Assembly (NCBI RefSeq): GCF_007667275.1
Contig: NZ_VDQT01000001.1
Location: 1-64,000 of the forward strand
DNA length: 64,000 nucleotides
Source: Stenotrophomonas rhizophila
Lineage (GTDB): Bacteria; Pseudomonadota; Gammaproteobacteria; Xanthomonadales; Xanthomonadaceae
Direction: 5' to 3'
Notes under the pieces: generated by a model
Told to the model about the DNA's origin: nothing
Databases searched by the model: none
Seen by the model: only the letters and a program-made list of their open reading frames with translations
Made by a program: the position numbers and the translations under genes
Shown here: positions 15,486 through 24,514 of the stretch, piece by piece
How positions within the stretch are numbered: the first letter of the stretch is position 1
Layout: each line of letters opens with the position of its first letter

Positions 15486-16262
15486 TCACGTTTCACGCGT
15501 CGAGACGAGCTTGAGGAACGCCTCATTCTGGTAGCGGCTCATGCGCAGCTGCTGGCCGGTGTCCAGGGTCACCACGTGGTGGCCGTTGAACCACGGGTGG
15601 ATGGCTTTGACGCGGCGGATGTTGACGATGGCGGAGCGGTGGACCCGCGCGAAGTGGCGCGGGTCCAGTCGCGCGGCGAAGGCGGCCATGGTGCCGCGGT
15701 GTTCGTGCATGCCGCTGGCGAGGTGGATTTCGACGGTGTTGCGCGCGGCCTTGACCCAGATGATGTCGTCCACGTCGATCAGCACGACGTGTTCATCCAC
15801 CCGCACCGGGATGCGCTGCAGGTAGGCCTCGCGCTGGCGCAGTGCGTCCAGTGCCTGCAGGATCTGCGTTGTCGCCTGTGCGCTGCTGCCGGTTGGTTGC
15901 GCCAGCCGCTGGCGTACACGCTGCAGGGTGGCGGCGAAACGCTCCCGGCTGAAGGGTTTGACCAGGTAGTCCACAGCGTTGGCTTCGAACGCCTTGACCG
16001 CGTACTGCTCATACGCGGTGACAAACACCGTGGCGGGCATGCGCTCGGCGCCGATGGTGGCCACCACGTCCAGCCCGGTGATGGCCGGCATCTGGATGTC
16101 CAGGAACACCAGGTCCGGTGATCGGTCGCGTATCGCCTTTACCGCCGACACGCCGTCGCCGCATTCGCCGAGCAGTTCCAGCTCCGGGTCTTCGGCAAGC
16201 AGGCGCACGATCGCGCGCCGGGCGATTGGCTCATCGTCCACCACCAGTACCGTGATGCTCAT
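15486..16262 (-). CDS. LytTR-family response regulator
   Basis: A 258-residue regulator with a receiver domain (acidic pair Asp9/Asp10, phospho-acceptor Asp55 in VFLDIQMP, Thr in VFVTAYE, Lys in YLVKPF) and a C-terminal LytTR DNA-binding domain (DIIWVKAARNTVEIHL..., FARVHRSAIVNIRRVKAI). It resembles the AlgR/LytR group. Its ATG overlaps the stop of the upstream sensor kinase gene by four bases (ATGA), so the two form a coupled two-component operon. Confidence 0.92.
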   Translation of the reverse strand: MSITVLVVDDEPIARRAIVRLLAEDPELELLGECGDGVSAVKAIRDRSPDLVFLDIQMPAITGLDVVATIGAERMPATVFVTAYEQYAVKAFEANAVDYLVKPFSRERFAATLQRVRQRLAQPTGSSAQATTQILQALDALRQREAYLQRIPVRVDEHVVLIDVDDIIWVKAARNTVEIHLASGMHEHRGTMAAFAARLDPRHFARVHRSAIVNIRRVKAIHPWFNGHHVVTLDTGQQLRMSRYQNEAFLKLVSTRET

Positions 16263-17383
16263 GCGGGCGCGGCCCCGGCCTGGAATTCGGGTTCATCGTC
16301 CAGCGCGCCGAGTTCGCGGAACGGCAGACGCACGCGGCAGGCGACGCCTTCGGGCCAAGTCATGTCCAGTCGTACGTCGGCGGCGTCGCCGTAGAGCTCC
16401 TTCAGGCGCAGCCGCGTGTTGGACATGCCGATGCCGTGCCCCGCCGGTGCGCCGGGAGTGGCGTCGAGCGTACTGTTGCGGTTGCGCACTTCGATGCACA
16501 GTACATCGCCGTCGCGGCGCGTTTCGATTTCGATCACATCGCTGCCGATGCGCTGCCCGATTCCGTGGCGCACCGCATTTTCCACCAGCGGCTGCAGCAG
16601 CAGGCTGGGCACGGCGCAGTCGAGCGTGTCCGGGGCAATGTAGGTGCGCGTGGTCAGCCGGTCCTTGAAGCGGATGCGCTGGATGCCCAGGTACAGTTCG
16701 ATCAGGTCCAGTTCCTGGCGCAGCGGAATCTCCTGGCCGTCATAGTCTTCAAGGAAGGCGCGCAGCAGCTCGCTCAGCCGCAGCAGCATGTCTTCAGCCG
16801 AAACCGTGTCTTCGTCGAGCAGGGTGATGATCGCGTGCAGCGTGTTGAACAGGAAGTGCGGCTGCAGCTGCGACTTCAGGGCCAGCAGCCGCGACTGCGC
16901 CAGTTCGGTGGCCAGCCGGCTGGCCTCCACTTCGCGGCGTGCCTTTTCGGCCTGGAAGTGCAGGGCCTGCTGCAGTGCGAACAGGGCCCAGTAGGTGAGC
17001 AGGCCGATGGCGAAGTGCTGGGCCAGGAAGTAGCCCAGCTGTTCCAGGAAGCCGCTGGGCTCGAACAGGGTGGAGGCCAGTGCACCGATCAGCATGGCGC
17101 CGAAGGTCACCGCCAGGCTGGCCAGGATCTGCCGGCCCAGGCCAAGAAGGCGGCGGGTGGGATCGATCGGATAGCGCTCGGCCAAGCGGAATACCAGCGG
17201 CGCCAGCGCGGCCCAGGTGAGCCATTGGATCATCGCCCAGCGCAGGTGCACGAGGAACGGCCAGCTGTCGCCGTGCAGCCCGTCGCTGAGCGAGTGCTGC
17301 ACGGCAAATACCAGCACCACGGCGCTCCACAGCAGCAGGTAGCGAGTCAGGCTGATCGAGGTGCTGCCAAGACGAACGTTCAT
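16259..17383 (-). CDS. LytS/AlgZ-type sensor histidine kinase
   Basis: A 374-residue inner-membrane kinase with four to five predicted N-terminal helices (residues about 12-150), a short coiled coil, and a His_kinase domain with phospho-accepting His176 in LQPHFLFNTLHAI. The ATP lid/N-box reads LLLQPLVENAVRHG and the G-box GHGIGMSNTRLRL. No periplasmic sensing domain is seen, so the signal is probably read within the membrane. First gene of the pair with the LytTR regulator. Confidence 0.9.
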   Translation of the reverse strand: MNVRLGSTSISLTRYLLLWSAVVLVFAVQHSLSDGLHGDSWPFLVHLRWAMIQWLTWAALAPLVFRLAERYPIDPTRRLLGLGRQILASLAVTFGAMLIGALASTLFEPSGFLEQLGYFLAQHFAIGLLTYWALFALQQALHFQAEKARREVEASRLATELAQSRLLALKSQLQPHFLFNTLHAIITLLDEDTVSAEDMLLRLSELLRAFLEDYDGQEIPLRQELDLIELYLGIQRIRFKDRLTTRTYIAPDTLDCAVPSLLLQPLVENAVRHGIGQRIGSDVIEIETRRDGDVLCIEVRNRNSTLDATPGAPAGHGIGMSNTRLRLKELYGDAADVRLDMTWPEGVACRVRLPFRELGALDDEPEFQAGAAPA

Positions 17384-17572
17384 GGCCGGTATCCGAAGCG
17401 CCCGGCACGGCGGGGCAGGGTCATCTTAGGCGTGCGGGCGGCTGCCCGGAAAGCGCCATGAGCACCCATTACGATTGGTCCTGCCGGGACGACGATTGGT
17501 CCCGGATCGGTGGCGGGCGCGTGCCCGGGCACGGCCTGATGGCAGCGAACCCCAACCGCCGGAGACGCCGCC

Positions 17573-17896
17573 ATGTTCCCTGTCCGCCTTGCCGTCCTGT
17601 CCAGCCTGCTGCTCGCCAGCGCCAGCGCCACGCACGCCGCCGCGCCGCGCTATCTCACCCTGCTCAACCGTGCCCACGACAGCATCACCACCCTGGAGGT
17701 GGCCGCCGCAGGCAGCGATGCGTTCGAGCAACGACCGATCGATGCCATCGACGGTGGCGGCGGCAGCACGACGGTACGCCTGGGCGACACCGGCTGCCGC
17801 TTCGACCTGCGCCTGCAGTTCCGCAACGGACGCAGAGCCCTGTACCGCGACGTCAACACCTGCAAGGGCGACACCCTGGTGATCACCCCCCCGTAG
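17573..17896 (+). CDS. Small secreted protein of unknown function
   Basis: A 107-residue protein with a clear signal peptide (cleavage about after ATHA-A) and two cysteines (in TGCRFDL and NTCKGDT) that could form one disulfide in the periplasm. The mature part is beta-rich. GGAGACG precedes the ATG. The TAG stop is part of the GTAG head of a REP hairpin. No family recognised. Confidence 0.7.
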   Translation: MFPVRLAVLSSLLLASASATHAAAPRYLTLLNRAHDSITTLEVAAAGSDAFEQRPIDAIDGGGGSTTVRLGDTGCRFDLRLQFRNGRRALYRDVNTCKGDTLVITPP

Positions 17897-17916
17897 AGCT
17901 ACGCCCTGCGTGGCTG
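17893..17916 (+). repeat. SMAG-type REP (GTAG...ACGCCCTGCGTGGC variant)
   Basis: GTAG head followed by a CACGC/GCGTG-type stem instead of the CCGGGC stem. The same variant occurs at 24229 and 25408. The head supplies the stop codon of the preceding gene. Confidence 0.75.
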
Positions 17917-18024
17917 CCCCATCCGGAGACCGTATGCCCGGAGCGGCACCCATCGTCACCCCGGTCCGCTAGGATAAGCACGGCGTCATCAGGGAATGGC
18001 GCGCGTGGCGCTTTGGGACGGACC

Positions 18025-18345
18025 ATGAAAGAACTGATCAACGTAGTGATGATGCTGCCGTTCGGGCTGATCCTGCTGTGCCTGCCGTTCAATGTGCTGA
18101 TGCTGCAGCGGATGCGCCGGGACCATCCGCTGCTGTTCGAGGCGTTTGGCGAACCGCGGACGTTCGGGCCGGGCGGAGCCCATTGGGGCAACAGCGACTA
18201 CACGCGCTTCCTGCTGCTCCGCACCCATCACGATACGCTGGATTCGGGCCTGCTACGACTGCGCGATATACAGTGGGTGCTGCTGCTGGCGAGTGTCGCC
18301 TCGCTGGTCGTCTTCGTGTTGCTGGCCGTTGCCGGCCAGCAATAA
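18025..18345 (+). CDS. Small two-helix membrane protein
   Basis: A 106-residue protein with a hydrophobic segment at each end (residues 5-27 and 82-103) and a charged middle (MRRDHPLLFEAFGEPRTF...). The topology, and the HPLLFEA and LR pattern, recall the small stress protein UspB, but the similarity is too slight to name it. The ATG at 18025 has weak upstream GGGACGG. It stands alone between a REP and a convergent lipoprotein gene. Confidence 0.65.
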   Translation: MKELINVVMMLPFGLILLCLPFNVLMLQRMRRDHPLLFEAFGEPRTFGPGGAHWGNSDYTRFLLLRTHHDTLDSGLLRLRDIQWVLLLASVASLVVFVLLAVAGQQ

Positions 18346-18380
18346 CCGACGAAGAACAAAGGCAGCTCCACCGCCACCCT

Positions 18381-19046
18381 TCACTCGCGTGCGTTGCCGT
18401 TTGCTTCGAACCCGGCACGCTGCACCGGGTAAGGAACCACCTGCAGCTGGCCGGCCGCCAGCAGCGGGCGCAGGCGGGTGACTTCCTTGCCGAAGTAGAT
18501 CGAGGCGCCGCCTGGACCGTACAGGGCGGTGGACTGCGAGGTGATCGTCCTGTCGTCCTTGCCTACCTGGGTCGGGTCTGGGCGCAGCAGCAGGTAGGCA
18601 GGTGCGCCGGGACGGGCGCGATCGATGAACACGCTCAACGAGTATTCGTTGCTGCGGCGGACGAACGCGGTGAAGGGGTGCTGCTTCACGGGATGGAAGC
18701 CGGCATCGAGCAGCTCGGCGCTGGCAGCGAAGGTGCCGCCCTCGGAAAGCGAGACACGGATGTCGATCTCGGTCTCGCCCTGCAGCCCATCCAACCGGTA
18801 CAGCGCCACCGGCATCGCCGCCCCGTCGAGGGTCACGCAGGCCGCCACCTCGGCAAACTCGAGGCGGCGGGTGCGGGCCTTCTCTTTCGGCGTCAGATAG
18901 GTGAGGGGATGGCTGGCCAGTTCGGCCAGCCCACCCACGCAACCGGACTGGATGTCCGGGACCGATGCGCGGTAGACCTGGTGGCCGCAGGCGGGCAGCG
19001 CCGCGACGACGCAGGCCAGCAGCGCGACGCGGGCGCCTGGCTTCAC
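18381..19046 (-). CDS. Lipoprotein of unknown function
   Basis: A 221-residue protein starting at GTG with a lipoprotein signal (VVAALPAC). The mature part has two more cysteines (SGC, AAC) and a beta-rich core (TEIDIRVSLSEGGTFAASAELLDAGF). The GTG overlaps the stop of the upstream lipoprotein gene (GTGA), so its translation is probably coupled to that gene, which is itself interrupted by an amber codon. A distant resemblance to the MalM-type periplasmic fold was considered but is not strong enough to use. Confidence 0.65.
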   Translation of the reverse strand: MKPGARVALLACVVAALPACGHQVYRASVPDIQSGCVGGLAELASHPLTYLTPKEKARTRRLEFAEVAACVTLDGAAMPVALYRLDGLQGETEIDIRVSLSEGGTFAASAELLDAGFHPVKQHPFTAFVRRSNEYSLSVFIDRARPGAPAYLLLRPDPTQVGKDDRTITSQSTALYGPGGASIYFGKEVTRLRPLLAAGQLQVVPYPVQRAGFEANGNARE

Positions 19047-19789
19047 AGCTGCTGGACCAGGGCGTCGCTGGTGCGGTCGATGGCGAGCTTGATGCCCTCC
19101 ACGGTATCGACGCCGGCCGCTTCCAGTTCGTCGAAATCGGCATAGGCAAAGCGCCGCGGTTCCGGTTCCAGGGTGATCACCTTGGCCTGGTTCTGCACGT
19201 TGTTGTAGGCCACCACGTCGGTGAAGTAGTTCTGCTTGCCATCGCGGCTGACCAGGCGCGCGGCGACCTTCAGGGTCGGACGGTACGGCGCGTTGTCGCC
19301 CGCACCGGCGGCGGCGTACCCGACGAAGTCCATGTTGAGGTCGAGCTGGGCATCGGCCTGCGTGGTGCTGGCGTACTGCTTGCGGAGCCCGAAGCTGCCG
19401 CGCTGGGTTTTCGCATTGGGGCCGTCGACCAGGGCAGCCGGCCAGATCAGGGTCTAACCGCGCTCGCCCATGCGCTGGGTCAGGCTCTGCTTGAAGTACA
19501 CGCCGGGGTCGAACTGCGCGGAGGCGAATGCCGCCTGCAGCTTGCCGCGCTTGTTGGCCATGTCGGTAGCGACCACGATGCCGCCCACCAGGCCGCCGAT
19601 GCTGGCGCCGGGGTGGTTCATCATCAGCACGTCGACCTGATAGGGCTGGGCCGGCAGGACCACGATGGTCTTGATCGGCGGGGTGGCATCGCGGTTATAG
19701 GACTGCTGTGGTGGCAGGCTGGCGCAGCCACTCAGCGCGGCAGCGACGACAATACCCATGCACCAACGACGGAAAGCCAAACGCTTCAT
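19043..19789 (-). pseudogene. Lipoprotein gene interrupted by one in-frame TAG
   Basis: From ATG 19789 the frame encodes a lipoprotein (AAALSGC lipobox) of 111 residues ending SLTQRMGERG, then TAG at 19454-19456. The same frame stays open for 137 further codons (TLIWPAALVDGPNAKTQRGS...) to TGA at 19043, with family-like composition throughout. A single base change in codon 112, for example Tyr TAC to TAG, explains this. The second half alone has no ribosome site. It may be a real mutation, a read error or a suppressed stop. It is co-oriented and overlapping with the next lipoprotein gene. Confidence 0.75.
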
Positions 19790-20030
19790 CAGATATCCCC
19801 CTGGATAATGTTGGCCCGGGAGAGTCCGCCACGCATGGCCATGCAGAACCTGCCGCCCCCGCGACGGGTCGATCCTCCCCCAGGATCCGTTCCGGAAAGT
19901 TCCGGGACCGGGCGAGATTAACCGAGCAGAATCGACCACGCCAGTGGGTGGTCGGAAAACCTGCTGCACTTGCGGCCGGAGTTAATACCTGTCATGTGCG
20001 GAGATAATCGGCTGCCTCCCCCTATGGCGA

Positions 20031-20951
20031 TCAAGGGCGCGTGGTTACAGGCACGTGCACGGCCATCAGCGCCGCGACCCAGTCGACAAACACACGCAGC
20101 TTGGCGCTGACGTGGCGGTTGGGGCGGAAGGCGATGTGGAGTGGCATCGGGTCCACCGTCCAGTCGGTGAGGACGCGCACCAGTTCGCCGCGTTCGGCAT
20201 GCGCGGCGGCCACATACTCCGGCAGCCAGAGCACGCCCAGGCCGGCAACGCCGGCGGCAAGGTAGGCGTTGCCGTCGTCCACCGCCAGTACGTACCGGCC
20301 GTGCACGGTGGTTGTGTCGTCGCCGCGCTGCAGGGTGTAAGGCATGACGCCGGCCCTGCGTGAGCCCCGGTAGCCGACGATGCGATGCGGCTCAGCTTCC
20401 AGCGCCTGCGGATGATCCGGCATGCCCACCCCATCGAGGTAGGCGGGCGCGGCGTAGAGCCCGGCCTGCAGGTCGCCGATGCGCCGCGCCACCAGCGAGG
20501 GGTCCGTAAGTTCGCCGCCGCGGATCACGCAGTCCACGTTCTCATCGATCAGGTCGACGTTGCGGTCGCTGACCCCGAGGTCGAGCTGGATGTCGGGGTA
20601 GCGGGCATGGAACCCGGGAAGGGCGGGGACCAGCAGGAAGCGCGCCAGTGGCGCAGGCACATCCACGCGCAGGCGGCCACGCGGATTGGCGGCGAAACTG
20701 GACAGGCTGGTCTCGGCATCGTCCAGGCTGGCCAGCAGCCGTGCGACGTGCTCGTAGTAGGCGGCGCCATCGGCGGTGACGTTGACCTGCCGGGTGGTCC
20801 GGTTGAGCAGGCGCACGCGCAGCCGCGCCTCCAGCTGCTGTACCAGCTGGGTCACGGTGGTGCGGCTCATGTGCAGGGTGTGCGCGGCCTTGGTGAAGCT
20901 GCCGGTTTCCACGACACGGGCGAAGGCCTGCATGGCATCGAAGCGGTCCAT
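20031..20951 (-). CDS. LysR-family transcriptional regulator
   Basis: A 306-residue LTTR: N-terminal winged HTH (MDRFDAMQAFARVVETGSFTKAAHTLHMSRTTVT) and a two-lobed effector domain. The composition is typical of the large subgroup found beside NADPH oxidoreductases or small detoxification enzymes. The start is the ATG of the conserved MDRFDAM motif; the open frame continues well upstream without support. It is divergent from a RidA-like gene, its probable target, with an inverted repeat between them. Confidence 0.88.
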   Translation of the reverse strand: MDRFDAMQAFARVVETGSFTKAAHTLHMSRTTVTQLVQQLEARLRVRLLNRTTRQVNVTADGAAYYEHVARLLASLDDAETSLSSFAANPRGRLRVDVPAPLARFLLVPALPGFHARYPDIQLDLGVSDRNVDLIDENVDCVIRGGELTDPSLVARRIGDLQAGLYAAPAYLDGVGMPDHPQALEAEPHRIVGYRGSRRAGVMPYTLQRGDDTTTVHGRYVLAVDDGNAYLAAGVAGLGVLWLPEYVAAAHAERGELVRVLTDWTVDPMPLHIAFRPNRHVSAKLRVFVDWVAALMAVHVPVTTRP

Positions 20952-20973
20952 GGGGAGTTCCGGAAGCGGGATT

Positions 20974-20990
20974 GTTTGGATTCTACAAAC
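20974..20990. promoter_or_regulatory. Candidate LysR operator
   Basis: GTTTG-GATTCTA-CAAAC, a dyad with five-base arms and an AT-rich centre, lies 23 bases upstream of the LysR start and about 94 bases upstream of the RidA-like start. Its position fits the T-N11-A-type binding site of a divergent LysR regulator. Confidence 0.5.
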
Positions 20991-21083
20991 AGTGATGGTC
21001 AAGGTGGGTTGTTTATCCGCGATCGGGCAGCGCCTACCTTGGTGGTCTACCCACAAAGGGCCCTCGGCCCCAAGGAGACAACT

Positions 21084-21476
21084 ATGGCAACCCGTGACGT
21101 CGTGTTCCCCCCGGGCCGGCAGGACCTGTATGCGAAGTACCGGTACTCGCCGGCGGTGCGCGCCAATGGCCTGCTGTTCGTGTCCGGCCAGGTCGGCAGC
21201 CGCGAGGACGGATCGCCGGAGCCAGGCCTGGAGCCGCAGGTGCGCAGGCTGTTCGAGAACCTCAACGCGGTGCTCGCCGAAGCCGGCTGCACGTTCGATG
21301 ACGTGGTCGACGTGACCGTTTTCATGATCGACCCGGACCGGATCCTGGAGCAGGTGTGGCCGGTGGCGCTGGAATACTGGGGCGAGGCACCGCATCCGGC
21401 GCTGACCGCGGTGGGCGTGACCTGGCTCAGCGGCTTCGATGTGGAATTCAAGGTCGTTGCCAAGCTGCCCGGGTGA
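21084..21476 (+). CDS. RidA/YjgF-family protein lacking the catalytic Arg
   Basis: A 130-residue protein of the Rid fold (NGLLFVSGQVGS..., NLNAVLAEAGCTFDDVVDVTVFM..., DVEFKVVAKLPG). True RidA uses an Arg in the P-x-R segment before the last strand to bind imine substrates; here the segment reads HPALTAVGV, so that Arg is a Leu. It therefore probably belongs to another Rid subgroup and may not be an enamine/imine deaminase. AAGGAGAC precedes the ATG. Divergent from a LysR regulator. Confidence 0.82.
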   Translation: MATRDVVFPPGRQDLYAKYRYSPAVRANGLLFVSGQVGSREDGSPEPGLEPQVRRLFENLNAVLAEAGCTFDDVVDVTVFMIDPDRILEQVWPVALEYWGEAPHPALTAVGVTWLSGFDVEFKVVAKLPG

Positions 21477-21564
21477 GGTGACCACGGCAGGCCAGCGCAG
21501 CGGCCTGCCGATTTCTTTTGCGCCACCGAGGGCATAGGATCAGCACGGACCTCGGGAGACGGCG

Positions 21565-21969
21565 ATGGCAAGGGTGACCGGAATCGGTGGCGTGTTCTTC
21601 AAGAGCCGTGGCGACCGTGCCGCGCTGGCCGAGTGGTATCGGCAGCACCTGGGCATGGCGCTGGAGGACTTCGGCGGCGCGGTGCTGCGCTGGCCGGACG
21701 ACAAGGCCAACGACGGCGGCCTGACGGTGTGGGCCTTGGCCGACACGGACAGTAACTGGTTCAGTCCAAGCGATGCGCCCTTCATGATCAATTACCGTGT
21801 GGATGATCTGGACGGGTTGCTGGCAAACCTGCGTGAGGCCGATGTGACCATTGTCAGCGGGCCGGAAACGCACGAGAACGGTTCGTTCGCCTGGATCCTC
21901 GATCCCGATGGCAACAAGCTGGAGCTGTGGCAGCCGATGGCGTGGGACCCGGAACGACGCGTCGGTTGA
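21565..21969 (+). CDS. VOC-family (glyoxalase/bleomycin-resistance-like) protein
   Basis: A 134-residue single vicinal-oxygen-chelate domain: beta-alpha-beta-beta-beta modules with ALAEWYRQHLGMALED in the first half and VDDLDGLLANLREADVTIV...FAWILDPDGNKLELWQP in the second. The C-terminal Glu of KLELW is the usual metal-ligand position. Substrate is unknown. Confidence 0.8.
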   Translation: MARVTGIGGVFFKSRGDRAALAEWYRQHLGMALEDFGGAVLRWPDDKANDGGLTVWALADTDSNWFSPSDAPFMINYRVDDLDGLLANLREADVTIVSGPETHENGSFAWILDPDGNKLELWQPMAWDPERRVG

Positions 21970-22052
21970 GCGTGGCGGGAGTGCGTCTTCACGCGGCTCC
22001 GGCGCGCGGTTGTCGATAGTGGCGGTGTCATTCCGTTACCTCGCAGATTTCC

Positions 22053-24227
22053 ATGCCCTTGATTCCCGAGCGCGTCCGGCGCTGGCCGCGGCCATGGCGC
22101 GTGGCGTTGTTCTCGCTGCTGGCCCTGTACGCGTTGTACCTGCTGGCGGGCAATGTGTTCCTCAACACGCCGCTGTTCGATGCGGTCACCAATCGCAAGC
22201 CTGAAAAGTTCACCTTGGAGACCGGGCCGTCATTGACCCTGATGCCCGGGCATGCGTTCGTCTGGAACATCCGCATCCGTGGCCAGGCCAACCACACCGT
22301 CTACATTTTCCGCGCGGACCGGGCCAGTGCGTGGATTTCGCTGGTGCACCTGTTCAAGCGCGAGGTGCGCATCCCGAGCATCGACGCGACCGGGGTCGAA
22401 TCGGAGATCGAGCGCGTGGAAAAGGCGATTCCGCCGCCACCGCGCGGCGATCGTGGCTGGAACATCCGGCTGGATGCGATCCACAGCGACAGCATCCGCA
22501 GCGGGCGCTTCGGCAAGCTGCTGATCGTCGGCCAGGGCCACGGCACCGTGGGCTTCCAGAAGCAGACCAAGGGCGGTCCGTCGGAACTTTTCGATTCCAC
22601 CGCCGGCTTCGAGCAGGCCACGATCAGCTATGACGGGATGACGCTGCTGGATGAGGCGCATATCGCGTCGCGCTTCCACTACCCGCGGCATTACCGCGAT
22701 GAGGCGCCCGGCCTGCGCAAGCTGGGCATCACCTTCGCCGAACTGCAGATGGACGGACGCAGCCAGGCGATCAACATCGACACCTCCGGCCCGCACGTCA
22801 AGGTGGGCAGCATGCCGGCCGAAGCACGGCTCAACGCGACGCTGACCATGGACCGGGGCCTGCTGCAGCCCGGCAGCCGGCTGGTGTGGCGGGTACCGGT
22901 GCACGCCGGCGTGCATGCGCCGGACCGGGGGCTGCTGTCGCTGCAGCTGGACGTGGCCCAGGACATCCGCATACAGGCGCGGCTGCCGCGTGATCCGGAC
23001 ACCGGCAGCGAGCTGGATGCCGACCTGCGCGTGAGCGGGCGACGGATTCCGTTCGAGGCGCCGGCGGAACTGCTGCCACGCCTGTCCGGGCAGGTGAAGG
23101 GTGCGTGGCGCTTCGATTCGTTGAACTGGATCGCCGACCTGTTCGTGCGCAAGCCGTGGTTCCGGCTGGATGGCGGTGGCCTGCTCCAGGGCGATCTGAA
23201 GATCGTGGACGGCGCGCTGGCACCCGGCAGTCGCGTGGACGTGCCGAAGGTGGTGGCGGTGTCCGAGGTGGCCGGGGTGCGCATGCAGGGCGAGGCCAGT
23301 GCAGTGGGCCGCATCGTGGAGGACGCGCCACCGCAGGCCGAACTGCAGGTGGCCATTCCGCAGTTCCGCGCCGCGCCGGTCGATGCGCCGAAGACCGTGC
23401 TGTTCGATGGCAAGGCGATGGCGCTGACCCTGCGCGGCGACGCGCGCCTGCAGCAGCTGCGCGATGGCATGCGCGCGCGTCTGCGCTTCCGCGATGCGCG
23501 CGTGCCGGACCTGACCGCCTACAACCGCTATGTGGGCGGCAACAACGTGCGCCTGCTGGGCGGCACCGGCCTGCTCAGCGGCGATGTCGAACTCGATACC
23601 TCCGGCCGGGTTGGGCAGGGCCGCGCCGACCTGCGTGGCCGAGGCGCCCGCATGCAGGTGGCCGGCATGGCGCTGAGCGGCGATGCGCAGGTACAGGCGC
23701 GGCTGCAGCGGGCCGACCTGGACAACCGCCAGTTCGACCTCGGTGGAAGTACCGTGACCCTGCGCAATATCCAGGTCGATGGCGCGGGCGATGCGAACTG
23801 GTGGGGTGAAGTGGCGCTGCGCAGTGGGCATATCGATGCCGCCGCGCCGTACGAAGTCACCGCCCAGGCCGACCTGCGCCTGCGCGACGCGGGCCCGGTG
23901 CTGGGGGTGTTCGCCCAGCGCAGCGACTACCCGCGCTGGGTGCTGGGACTGCTCGATTCGGGCGAGGTGCAGGCGACCGGGCAACTGCGCTGGCGCCGCG
24001 ATCACCTGGCGCTGGACGATCTGAAGGCCGAGAACGACCGGCTGTCGCTGCGTGCGCGGCTGGACATGGCCAAGGCCGGGAAGCGCGGCGACCTGTACGT
24101 GCGCTGGGGCGTGTTCGGTGCCGGCATCGAGCTGGACGGCGAACAGCGCAGCTGGCACCTCAAAGGCGCCCGCGAGTGGTACGACGGCCGCCCGCGGATC
24201 CTCCCCGCATCACCCCCGCAACCCTGA
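22053..24227 (+). CDS. AsmA-like membrane-anchored protein
   Basis: A 724-residue protein with one N-terminal membrane anchor (VALFSLLALYALYLLAGNVFL) followed by a very long beta-rich periplasmic part with repeating strand patterns (RIRGQANHTVYIFRADRASAWISLVHLFKREVRI...; RGDARLQQLRDGMRARLRF). This is the architecture of AsmA-like/bridge-type lipid transport proteins (AsmA, TamB, YhdP). Residue-level identity to a named member was not recognised, so assignment rests on anchor, size and pattern. The gene is alone. Confidence 0.6.
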   Translation: MPLIPERVRRWPRPWRVALFSLLALYALYLLAGNVFLNTPLFDAVTNRKPEKFTLETGPSLTLMPGHAFVWNIRIRGQANHTVYIFRADRASAWISLVHLFKREVRIPSIDATGVESEIERVEKAIPPPPRGDRGWNIRLDAIHSDSIRSGRFGKLLIVGQGHGTVGFQKQTKGGPSELFDSTAGFEQATISYDGMTLLDEAHIASRFHYPRHYRDEAPGLRKLGITFAELQMDGRSQAINIDTSGPHVKVGSMPAEARLNATLTMDRGLLQPGSRLVWRVPVHAGVHAPDRGLLSLQLDVAQDIRIQARLPRDPDTGSELDADLRVSGRRIPFEAPAELLPRLSGQVKGAWRFDSLNWIADLFVRKPWFRLDGGGLLQGDLKIVDGALAPGSRVDVPKVVAVSEVAGVRMQGEASAVGRIVEDAPPQAELQVAIPQFRAAPVDAPKTVLFDGKAMALTLRGDARLQQLRDGMRARLRFRDARVPDLTAYNRYVGGNNVRLLGGTGLLSGDVELDTSGRVGQGRADLRGRGARMQVAGMALSGDAQVQARLQRADLDNRQFDLGGSTVTLRNIQVDGAGDANWWGEVALRSGHIDAAAPYEVTAQADLRLRDAGPVLGVFAQRSDYPRWVLGLLDSGEVQATGQLRWRRDHLALDDLKAENDRLSLRARLDMAKAGKRGDLYVRWGVFGAGIELDGEQRSWHLKGAREWYDGRPRILPASPPQP

Positions 24228-24416
24228 CGTAGTGCCACGCCCTGCGTGGCAGATCCCAGCCGCGCCGGGCCGGTCATCCTCGGCCGCCTGCCCGCGTTCG
24301 CGCGGGCCGGTGGTGCGGGCCGCGTCCTCTGCATCCCCGGCGTCGACCAACTGCCGGGCCAGCCCTGCGTCGGCGATATGCCCGTGCAGGAACAACAAGC
24401 CGCTGTAGATGTTCAT
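24210..24416 (-). CDS. Small protein of unknown function (68 residues)
   Basis: ATG at 24416 has GTGGAGGACG just upstream, a strong ribosome site. The first 30 residues (MNIYSGLLFLHGHIADAGLA...) look protein-like; the rest is rich in Ala/Gly/Arg and the reading frame runs through a REP hairpin into the 3' end of the AsmA-like gene, so the true C-terminus may be altered. Divergent from a LysR gene about 100 bases away. Confidence 0.45.
   Translation of the reverse strand: MNIYSGLLFLHGHIADAGLARQLVDAGDAEDAARTTGPRERGQAAEDDRPGAAGICHAGRGTTSGLRG
24229..24251 (+). repeat. SMAG-type REP (CACGCCCTGCGTG variant)
   Basis: GTAGTGCCACGCCCTGCGTGGC, directly after the AsmA-like stop. Same stem as the units at 17893 and 25408. 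Confidence 0.75.
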
Positions 24417-24514
24417 GTGCGTCCTCCACTTGAGAGGAATTGACGATAGGCGCAGGATGCAGGGCGTAAAAGCGAGCATTTCGCAAGCTTTCCTTGAGCT
24501 GGATTCAAGTCGCC

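Noticed and set aside
18381..19046. MalM-like maltose-operon lipoprotein
   Set aside because: Only a vague strand pattern is shared and no maltose genes are nearby.
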